From JAEKNW01 sp963678375 (GTDB lineage Bacteria > Cloacimonadota > Cloacimonadia > Cloacimonadales > JAFGVF01): a stretch of 64,000 bases of DNA. The position numbers and the translations under genes are program-made. The notes under the pieces were generated by a model. That model was not told the origin of the DNA, did no database searches, and saw only the letters and a list, made by a program, of their open reading frames with translations. Location of the stretch: contig OY782831.1 in assembly GCA_963678375.2 (NCBI GenBank), positions 62,001 through 126,000 of the forward strand, read 5' to 3'. Every line of letters begins with the position of its first letter. Within the stretch, counting starts at the first letter, position 1. This document shows, one piece after another, positions 35,577 through 42,821 of the stretch.

Positions 35577-36173
35577 CTATGCAAGCCAACCTTTAAAGGT
35601 ATCAGCTAAGAATTGCAATCTACCGATGAGAAGTGAGATACGGGCCATAACAGTATAACCGAATGAAGCTCCGAATCCAATCATCATATACCAAATTCCA
35701 ATTCGGGAGAACTTTCCATAAGCACCAGTATGGGCTTTGGAGAAGAAGAAGTAGAACAATACAGTAATGGTTCCTAAGAAAATCAAGAAGATATTGAAGT
35801 TTTCAATTGGAATCATAGCTTGTCTAACTTGCACAAGCACCATAGAGTTCATACTCATAGTAACACCAGCACCAACCATACCCATAGAAATAGCGATAGG
35901 GTATCTAGTTAACCAGCCATAGTTTCTTGAGAATCTGAACCAATATAATACACCAAATAGTACTGGAATAATAAATATATATTTATGTTCTACAAAGATT
36001 CTTTGTAGTACAAATGGTTCAAAGGCATTTTTATATACAAGTGGTAGTGCATATCCTAAGGAAACACCTACAAGTAAATATTCAGCAAATCTGTATGCAG
36101 GGTTATCTTTATACAGAAAGGAGAATATTGATAAGGTCAAAAGAACTGCAACTATTTCGCCTAATAATGTCAT
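35577..36173 (-). CDS. Six-helix membrane protein of the DUF6754-type operon (fourth gene)
   Basis: 198 aa, family unknown to me. Roughly six hydrophobic helices: about 3-22, 30-50, 64-84 (YIFIIPVLFGVLYWF), 92-112, 125-145 (IFLIFLGTITVLFYFFF) and 155-180. Polar parts are short, and no catalytic motif is seen. The first helix pair carries the segment YRFAEYLLVGVSLGYALPLV. It is the last of four tightly spaced leftward genes (8 nt after the preceding gene) and directly precedes a strong terminator. It is probably an integral subunit of the same membrane complex as its neighbours. Confidence 0.65.
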   Translation of the reverse strand: MTLLGEIVAVLLTLSIFSFLYKDNPAYRFAEYLLVGVSLGYALPLVYKNAFEPFVLQRIFVEHKYIFIIPVLFGVLYWFRFSRNYGWLTRYPIAISMGMVGAGVTMSMNSMVLVQVRQAMIPIENFNIFLIFLGTITVLFYFFFSKAHTGAYGKFSRIGIWYMMIGFGASFGYTVMARISLLIGRLQFLADTFKGWLA

Positions 36174-36181
36174 GTTTCCTC

Positions 36182-37210
36182 CTATAAGTTTTTATTTTGA
36201 TTTCTTTTTTCCAAGAAGTAACCAATGTTACCAAGGATAATGAAAACAATAATTAGAATATGTGCAACAGATTGAGCATTCATACCAAGACGAGCCATTT
36301 TGAATGAAGTAGGAACTCTATCAGATGTTATATCAAGGTTTGCTAACATTTTTTCAGTAGGATTATCTAATTGTCCTTTAGAGAAAGTGATATTATTCAT
36401 AGCAAACATATCAACAAGTTTTTCGTATTCAGCAGCACCTTTCAATCCTGCAGTCATACCAACACATTGTCCTGATTGAATATAAGGATATTGGTCAGCA
36501 GCCATAACTGCAGTAAGTCCAACACCTACATTAACACCAAAACGAGGTCTAGCATAAATCATCCATGAAAGACCTTGGTCATTTCCTGAAGTCTCATATA
36601 CAAGATTCATTTGAGTATAGTTTCTAATTGCAGTATCTCGGTACATTGGTAAGTTTTCGATTCTATTACCGTCAGCATCTGTCTCAACAGCAGCAGCAAT
36701 ATCATCACCCATACCAAGAAGAATAGGAAGATAAAGAGCAGCAGGTTTATAACCAATATTGATATAATCCTTACCTCTTTCAATAACCCTACCAGTTTTT
36801 TCAATTTCCTCAGTTACAACAGAAAGAGCTTCTTCAATAAGGGGAGCCGCTGTTGCCATAATAGTGAAGGTATAGAAAGGCACTCTTCTATAGATACAGT
36901 GTCTCATAACTGCAACTTCCATAGGGAATAGTTCAGGCATAGTTGCTGCATCGTGATAAACATCGATAAAGATCGCTCTATCTAGTTTGAAAGCATCAAC
37001 TTCTTCATCTGAGATATCACCGTCGTTATTAAGGTCATCAGCCCTAACATAAGGAGAGTAAGAGTCGATAATCTGATAAAGACTCTCTACAGGAGAAGTT
37101 GTATAAGTAACAGATTTAAACGGGAAAGCAAGTGGTATAATAATAGCAACAGCTATAAATATAAACACATATCTTCTGTCTAAGCCTTGTAAGTTTTTAA
37201 TAAAATTCAT
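36182..37210 (-). CDS. DUF6754-like membrane-anchored protein with an EF-hand (third gene)
   Basis: 342 aa. N-terminal helix at about 14-31 and C-terminal helix at about 313-333 (AHILIIVFIILGNIGYF) flank a large extracytoplasmic domain. Residues 59-70 form a complete EF-hand loop (D59, N61, D63, G64, D65, I66, S67, E70), so calcium binding is likely. The domain runs through AVMRHCIYRRVPFYTF, ILLGMGDDIAAA, and NVGVGLTAVMAADQYPYIQS, then CVGMTAGLKGAAEYEKLVDM. Its last quarter resembles the C-terminus of the 949-aa first gene in layout (acidic core, then GxxxQxxxxxLIxxFIIxG helix). I place both in the DUF6754 group from memory. Function unknown. Confidence 0.65.
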   Translation of the reverse strand: MNFIKNLQGLDRRYVFIFIAVAIIIPLAFPFKSVTYTTSPVESLYQIIDSYSPYVRADDLNNDGDISDEEVDAFKLDRAIFIDVYHDAATMPELFPMEVAVMRHCIYRRVPFYTFTIMATAAPLIEEALSVVTEEIEKTGRVIERGKDYINIGYKPAALYLPILLGMGDDIAAAVETDADGNRIENLPMYRDTAIRNYTQMNLVYETSGNDQGLSWMIYARPRFGVNVGVGLTAVMAADQYPYIQSGQCVGMTAGLKGAAEYEKLVDMFAMNNITFSKGQLDNPTEKMLANLDITSDRVPTSFKMARLGMNAQSVAHILIIVFIILGNIGYFLEKRNQNKNL

Positions 37211-37221
37211 ATTTCCTCCTA

Positions 37222-37860
37222 TTAATCTCCACCACCGAGGTAGGTTCTTTCGATACCTAACAAGATTTTAAGTGATGTTGCCACAGAGCCAAGACCAACT
37301 CCAAGTAAGATACCTCTTTTTGAAGCAAGGTTTGGGACATCCATAATCCATTGTGAAATATCTAAAATATTGATTGGCCAGCTTTTAGAAATTGTCATGC
37401 CAAGAGGAACTTGACCTAACATAACTATAATAGCAGCAATCAGAAGCACAGTAGCTTCAATAGATCTTGCACGGAATGATTTATAGGCAGCAGTAGCCAT
37501 GTAGAATGCTAATAAAGAGAACATAGTAGAACTCATTGGCATCATTAAGTTTCTAAAAATCCATTGTGAGGGAGTTCCTGATTGAGTACCCCAAATAAAA
37601 CCAACAGTCGAAGTAACAACAAGACCTGTAAGAGTTATAATTGAGTATCCCCATTTAGGAGCTTTCATTTTAATTTTATTATAGTGAACATTTACTAAAC
37701 TATAAACACCTAAGAAAACAGCCAAAGGTGACATAGTTTTAACAAATTCTTGGTAAGCCATATATACATCATCTTGCATCCATTTAGCAGGAATGAAAGT
37801 CCATCCTACGAAAAGGAATCCAAGAGTCATTACAATTGCTATAGGTATATTTTTTTTCAT
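37222..37860 (-). CDS. Six-helix membrane protein of the DUF6754-type operon (second gene)
   Basis: 212 aa, not recognised. It begins with a Lys-Lys and a helix resembling a signal anchor (NIPIAIVMTLGFLFVGWTFI). About five further helices follow: MSPLAVFLGVYSLV, YSIITLTGLVVTSTVGFIWG, MSSTMFSLLAFYMATAA, IEATVLLIAAIIVMLGQVPL and the C-terminal GILLGVGLGSVATSLKILLG. A non-membrane stretch WPINILDISQWIMDVPNLAS is amphipathic. It lies 8 nt after the first gene's stop and 11 nt before the third gene, so it is clearly cotranscribed. Similar in size and helix number to the fourth gene, perhaps a diverged paralogue. Confidence 0.65.
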   Translation of the reverse strand: MKKNIPIAIVMTLGFLFVGWTFIPAKWMQDDVYMAYQEFVKTMSPLAVFLGVYSLVNVHYNKIKMKAPKWGYSIITLTGLVVTSTVGFIWGTQSGTPSQWIFRNLMMPMSSTMFSLLAFYMATAAYKSFRARSIEATVLLIAAIIVMLGQVPLGMTISKSWPINILDISQWIMDVPNLASKRGILLGVGLGSVATSLKILLGIERTYLGGGD

Positions 37861-37868
37861 TGTAACTC

Positions 37869-40718
37869 CTATTTATCTGGGAATATATCAAGTAAGAATG
37901 TAATTTTCGAAGTGGAAAGAACAGTTCCCACGATAATGAAAAAGAGAACAAGGAACTTAAAGTAGTCTTGAGCTTTCAAAGTTCCGAGAATCATTGGTTC
38001 TTTAGACATATAAGCTGAAGCTGCATAAAGCTCTTCACCAATAAGTGTGTAGTCACAAGTAGTGATAAAGAAAGGAATCTGTGTAACAGAGTCTGTACCA
38101 GCAATCTGGATAGCACCAGTAATATTACCAGTTTCAGTCATAAGGAGAGATTCAGCGAAATAAGAACCCATGTAGAAGTTAGTAGCAGTCTTTTCACGAA
38201 TCATAATTCCGTTAACACCAGCAACATAAGCAAATTGGTCAGTAGTTACAAAGAAAACAGAGTTTTTATCATAAGTATCTGGTCTTCCTGCTTCGATATG
38301 AGATTCTTTAACAATCTCTTGAGCAATAGGCATTAAGATATAGTCACGAGTAGGCACAAGAATTCTTGTATCATATTCAGCAGCTTTCTTAGCAACTTTA
38401 CCTAGAATAGAAAGAGCAGCAAGAGTAGCAACAACACCAATAGAGGACATACCAGGTACGAAAAGAATAGGTCTTCCCATCTCTGTAGCACGACCAATAG
38501 CATTATCGATTTCCTGGATACCAGCAATTGGCCTGATATATAATTCTCTACCTTTTTTAGCAAGGTTAACCATAACAGCAACTAAGATTGCAAAGATAAT
38601 AGAAGCAATCAAACCAGCCCATTTTTCATGATCAAATTGGTTTGAAATAGGTGTGAAGTATTGGAAAGTACCATCTTCATTCTTAGGAAGTTCATAAGAA
38701 GCAAAGAGACCTTTATTATTTGTTGAAAACACCTTGTAAGAACGTTGTCTAAGAGTTTCGTCTCTATGGTCTTTAACTATAGAAATCCATTTAGAAGTAG
38801 ATATATTTCCATCTAGTTTAGCTTGTAAATCATTTAATGAAGTTATATAATTAGCTAACAGTGCTTTATATTGAGCATCTTCTTCAGCATTCATCTCATC
38901 AGTTATAGCTTCAATTTCACTTGCGAGAAGCTCTTTAGCTTTTTCTGGGAATCTATCAAGGCTAAGTGATTTCTCAACATCAGAATTATACCAAACTTGA
39001 ATATCTGAGTTAACAAGGACTTTACCCGATTCTGAATCAAAAGCTAGCACTTGTTCATATAATGATCTTTCATAAGAAATAACATCACTATAGTTGTTCA
39101 TTTTCCCAACAACTTTAGGAGCTATTGTGTTATAGATAGGTGAACCACTTTTTGCATAAACTTCATAGTTAAATGAATTTAGTTTAATTCCATCTTTCAC
39201 AAGAGCTTGTGGAATTAAAGATTTAAGGATATTATCAAACTTGAGTTCTTGAGTAAATGTATAAGGTTCAGTTGTTTTACTTTTAGTTCTTACAATAATA
39301 TTAGCAATTATTGTTTCGTTGTCGTAACCTTCTGGTAGATCTGCCTTGATAATATTGTTTAAATAGAACTCATTTTCAGTAAAGAAAGGCTCATTTTGTC
39401 CTTGAATAGTTAACTCTAGATCAAAATCTTTCAATCTCTCAGATTCATTATCAAAGAAGTCGTAGTTAACAATAAGTTTGCTTCCCAACTTATTTTCAAA
39501 TGAGGTTTTTGTGATTTCAACAGTTGGTTTTTCCCATACTACTACTTGAGTATCACCTTTATCATTTGGTAAGTCATAAACATTAAAAGTAGGAGTTCTT
39601 GGAGTATCCTTTACATCTTGGGTAAAGATGCTTTGATATTTTTCAAGCTTATTTTCTTTTACAAAAGTGAAATCACCAGTATCTGCTTGAATAGCAACTG
39701 AATATCTTTCTAAATCATTGATATCTAGAGGGAATTTTTGGTCACCATTTATCAAAAATGCTTGGCCTTCTTCCATTGTGACTTCAATAGATTTCTTTGC
39801 ATAAATATTTGTTTGCTGATCTAATGGGATTATAAATGGTTGGCTACCTTCATAGGGCATCTCTTCGTTTGCTTCAAAGTAACCAATAGCTGTTTCATGG
39901 TTTTCATCAAAAACATAAATTGCTTGTTGACTTGAGTATGAACCTGCTTTATCTTCCCAATCGAAATTTAGGTCAATTGGTTGATTACCATCTAAAATCA
40001 AAGATGCGTAAATTTCTGTAGCAGGGGCTAATAAAGGATCTTGAATAGGTGTTCCACTAACAACTTCTGAAGCTTTCAAATAACGTCTGTTCTCATTAAT
40101 TGGAACAACGCTATAATAATAGGTTTCACCTGCTTTTATGCTAGCTAAAACACTTACATTACCAACAGGATAACCAGCTACTGTTTCTTCATTATACTCA
40201 ATCTTATCAAATCTCTTGTAATAAGAGCTTTTTTCAATCTGAGCAACAAAATTGAATCTTCCATTAGTTTGTTCTAAGACTTCTAAATCTCTTGGGTAAC
40301 CATTATTAACAGTACCAAAGTAAGTAGTCTCTTCATTAACTGGCATTACCTTATCATCAATTCTAAGTCCACCAGGTGAAGCTTTATCAACAAAAGGTTT
40401 GTAGCCACTATCAAGGTAAGTGATTTCATCGCCTGCAAATCCTACAACAGGATTTAACACAACGCTGCCTAAATAGAATAAAGAATCTGGTGTAATACCA
40501 CGATAGACTCTATATTCTAAAATTTTTAGTTCATTTGGTAAAGGCTTCCATTTGAGGGTAAGTCCATTACCTAAATCGCCAGCTACATCTTCGATAACAA
40601 GGTCTTCAATTTCAGCGTTTTCTGCTGTGATCTTCTCAGCAAAAAGGCCAAAAGAAAAACTTAATGCTACCAAGCATAGTATAACTGACAACCATGACTT
40701 GTTACGGTTTTTGAGCAT
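37869..40718 (-). CDS. Large DUF6754-like Fn3-containing membrane-anchored protein (first gene)
   Basis: 949 aa from ATG 40718 (AAGGAG box); the longer frame adds a poor N-terminus. Signal peptide ends at LFA-EK (about 23). The extracytoplasmic part (24-690) contains Fn3-like strands (GLTLKWKPLPNELKILEYRVYRG-type region near 38-60, YYYSVVPIN). One helix at about 698-718. The C-terminal block has RATEMGRPILFVPGMSSIGVV, AEYDTRILVPTRDYILMPIA, FFVTTDQFAYVAGVNGIM and YMGSYFAESLLMTETGN, ending in a helix at about 921-937. That block matches what I remember of DUF6754. Heads a four-gene operon with a -10 TATAAT upstream and a terminator at its end. No known function. Confidence 0.7.
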   Translation of the reverse strand: MLKNRNKSWLSVILCLVALSFSFGLFAEKITAENAEIEDLVIEDVAGDLGNGLTLKWKPLPNELKILEYRVYRGITPDSLFYLGSVVLNPVVGFAGDEITYLDSGYKPFVDKASPGGLRIDDKVMPVNEETTYFGTVNNGYPRDLEVLEQTNGRFNFVAQIEKSSYYKRFDKIEYNEETVAGYPVGNVSVLASIKAGETYYYSVVPINENRRYLKASEVVSGTPIQDPLLAPATEIYASLILDGNQPIDLNFDWEDKAGSYSSQQAIYVFDENHETAIGYFEANEEMPYEGSQPFIIPLDQQTNIYAKKSIEVTMEEGQAFLINGDQKFPLDINDLERYSVAIQADTGDFTFVKENKLEKYQSIFTQDVKDTPRTPTFNVYDLPNDKGDTQVVVWEKPTVEITKTSFENKLGSKLIVNYDFFDNESERLKDFDLELTIQGQNEPFFTENEFYLNNIIKADLPEGYDNETIIANIIVRTKSKTTEPYTFTQELKFDNILKSLIPQALVKDGIKLNSFNYEVYAKSGSPIYNTIAPKVVGKMNNYSDVISYERSLYEQVLAFDSESGKVLVNSDIQVWYNSDVEKSLSLDRFPEKAKELLASEIEAITDEMNAEEDAQYKALLANYITSLNDLQAKLDGNISTSKWISIVKDHRDETLRQRSYKVFSTNNKGLFASYELPKNEDGTFQYFTPISNQFDHEKWAGLIASIIFAILVAVMVNLAKKGRELYIRPIAGIQEIDNAIGRATEMGRPILFVPGMSSIGVVATLAALSILGKVAKKAAEYDTRILVPTRDYILMPIAQEIVKESHIEAGRPDTYDKNSVFFVTTDQFAYVAGVNGIMIREKTATNFYMGSYFAESLLMTETGNITGAIQIAGTDSVTQIPFFITTCDYTLIGEELYAASAYMSKEPMILGTLKAQDYFKFLVLFFIIVGTVLSTSKITFLLDIFPDK

Positions 40719-41270
40719 AGATTTCTCCTTATCATTATAAATAAGCTTTATATTAACTAATTCAACAGCATTTAGAAATCCTGTTAAATCATAATTAATA
40801 ACATAGATTAAGTAAAAACTATCAATTATAACAAATTGAGTAATAGTCACAATTTGTCAAACACTTTTTTATGTATTTCATGATACCAAGGGTTTAATCT
40901 TTACCTTGATCAACCCTTATTTACTTGTTATCAGTAACTAACAAGATTTACTTTATATTTATAAGCTATTTCTGAAGATTATTGCATCATAATTTTAATA
41001 GTAGTTATTACTTCTTTGCTCATTATTTTTATCTCAGATAATAGTAGAACTTTGAATATAACCCAACTACATTATCTGGCGTTGTATGAAGCTAATATTT
41101 CCTCTTCATTACAAGCATCTCCATTTAATACTAGGCTTATATGAAGAGACTAGCAATAAAGGTCCAACATTAGTAAAAATTTCCTTAAAAGAAAGTCGAA
41201 AAAATTTAATGGACATAAATGGTATGGTTAAAATAATTACTTGAAGAAAATTTAAAATAAAAGGAAAATT
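40719..41270. other. Divergent intergenic region
   Basis: 550 bp between the leftward DUF6754-type operon and rightward rsmI. It contains the candidate leftward promoter at 40825-40852 and an imperfect hairpin AAGGGTT/AACCCTT near 40888-40918. The remainder is AT-rich with no readable gene on either strand. The size suggests regulatory sites, or unrecognised decayed sequence. Confidence 0.4.
40825..40852 (-). promoter_or_regulatory. Putative promoter of the DUF6754-type operon
   Basis: Perfect -10 TATAAT (minus strand of 40825-40830), 16-bp spacer, -35 TTGTGA (4 of 6). A perfect TTGACA sits a little further upstream (40855-40860) but at the wrong distance. The leader would be about 100 nt. 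Confidence 0.4.
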
Positions 41271-42008
41271 ATGAGCAATTCATGTTTATTTGTCGTAGCC
41301 ACCCACATAGGTAATTGGGATGATATTACTTTAAGAGCCTTGAAGATTCTTAAAGAAGTAGATTTTGTAGTATGTGAAGAGAGAAAATCTGGAAGCCGTC
41401 TTCTCCGTCATTATGAGATAAAGAAAGAAATCATGATGCTTAATGAGCATAGTAACAAAGAAGATGAAGATGAAATATTTAATAAGATATTTTTAGAAGG
41501 AAAAAGAGTAGCCTTAATTTCAGATGCAGGTACCCCTCTCTTTGCAGACCCAGGTAACAGACTTGTTCATCGTTGCAATGATAACGGCATTCCTGTCCAC
41601 CCTGTTCCAGGACCGTCTTCACTTATGGCTATGCTTATGATAAGTGGTTTGAAGTTAAATTCTTTCCAATACTGTGGTTTTCTTCCTGCTAATAGAGAAG
41701 AAAGAGGAAATGCCTTAAGAAGATATCAAAAACTGACAAACTTAGATTTAGTCTTCTTAGAAGCTCCATATCGTTTAAAACAAGTCTTAAGAGATATGGA
41801 ATTAGTTCTAGGCGGTCACCGTAAGATAATGTTAGGTTATAAACTCACTCAACCAGAAGAGAAGTTTCTAGAAGGAACTATTAAAGAAATGAGATTCATG
41901 ACCTCAGAACTTCCAAAAGGAGAATTTGTAATAATCTTACCTTCCGATAAAGAGAGATATTATCATAGAAGTGATAAACGTAACCGTGATTCTGATTATG
42001 AGATATGA
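41271..42008 (+). CDS. rsmI: 16S rRNA (cytidine-1402-2'-O)-methyltransferase RsmI
   Basis: 245 aa tetrapyrrole-methylase fold. Motifs: FVVATHIGNWDDITLRALKI (usual form VATPIGNLxDxTxRA, so His replaces Pro), VDFVVCEERKSGSRLL, LNEHS, VALISDAGTPLFADPG near 82-97, and VPGPSSLMAML near 113-123. It methylates C1402 in the decoding centre. The C-terminal KH-like tail is reduced (FLEGTIKEMRFMTSELPKGEFVIIL). The last residues are charged (HRSDKRNRDSDYEI). It overlaps the Nudix gene by 4 nt. Confidence 0.92.
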   Translation: MSNSCLFVVATHIGNWDDITLRALKILKEVDFVVCEERKSGSRLLRHYEIKKEIMMLNEHSNKEDEDEIFNKIFLEGKRVALISDAGTPLFADPGNRLVHRCNDNGIPVHPVPGPSSLMAMLMISGLKLNSFQYCGFLPANREERGNALRRYQKLTNLDLVFLEAPYRLKQVLRDMELVLGGHRKIMLGYKLTQPEEKFLEGTIKEMRFMTSELPKGEFVIILPSDKERYYHRSDKRNRDSDYEI

Positions 42009-42754
42009 AAAAAGAAGGCAGAGATTACTTAATCCATCTCAAACATAAGTTTTGTGAAAAACAGATAATCTTCCATGATTTAAACTATAAAAAAAAGTAC
42101 CCTCTTGAAGTAGAGAAAATCATTAGCTCAGAATGGGATAAAATCAAGACAAATAAAAATACTTATATCTTTAACGGTGCAGTTAGCTGTCTTGATCATT
42201 TCCAAATCATAGAAAATGAGCTGCATATCTATTACTGTGAAAGTGATTATCGTTCCTATTTTGGCACTAATATAAAGAATAGTAAGAAATTGGTAGACAG
42301 GTCTTCCTTGGCTAATACGTTAGCTGTTTGCACTCTAGTAGAGACTGCTGATAATATGATTATCGTTGGTAAAAGAGGAGCTCATTTAGCCGAAGGAACA
42401 TCTCTCTGGCATGTTCCGGGTGGAACACTCGAATACTACCCAGATAGAGTTAACCATCCCTTTGAAGTAATGCGAAGGGAATTAAAGGAAGAATTAAACT
42501 TAACTTCAATAGATAAGATGATCTGTTTAGGTCTAGGGGAAAATTTAAACTATAAGAAACCTGAGTTTCTCCTCTATACTAAAAGTAACCTTACAGCTTC
42601 AGAGATTGAAAAAGACTTACACTTTGCATCCGACTATAACGAACACTCTGAGATTAGATTTATTCCCTGCAATCGAATTGAAGATTTTCTAGCAAAATAT
42701 GAATTTACTGAAATAGGGACAGCTGCTATTAAATTGTATTTAGAAATGATTTGA
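42005..42754 (+). CDS. Nudix hydrolase
   Basis: 249 aa. Residues about 1-95 form an unrecognised N-terminal part (HDLNYKKKYPLEVEKIISSEW, YIFNGAVSCLDHFQI). The Nudix domain starts near 96 with TLAVCTLVETADNMIIVGKRG. The Nudix box is present but extended: GGTLEYYPDRVNHPFEVMRR followed by ELKEELNL, keeping the REL-EE helix glutamates with extra residues after GG. This layout occurs in larger eukaryote-type Nudix proteins; ADP-ribose or nucleotide-sugar-like substrates are possible. Overlaps rsmI by 4 nt (ATGA) and precedes tex. Substrate unknown. Confidence 0.82.
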   Translation: MKKEGRDYLIHLKHKFCEKQIIFHDLNYKKKYPLEVEKIISSEWDKIKTNKNTYIFNGAVSCLDHFQIIENELHIYYCESDYRSYFGTNIKNSKKLVDRSSLANTLAVCTLVETADNMIIVGKRGAHLAEGTSLWHVPGGTLEYYPDRVNHPFEVMRRELKEELNLTSIDKMICLGLGENLNYKKPEFLLYTKSNLTASEIEKDLHFASDYNEHSEIRFIPCNRIEDFLAKYEFTEIGTAAIKLYLEMI

Positions 42755-42821
42755 GCTTAGAATTTAGGGTTGAGATATTTAGTAAAGAAGAAATTATAAA
42801 AAACGAAATAAGAGAAATAAT

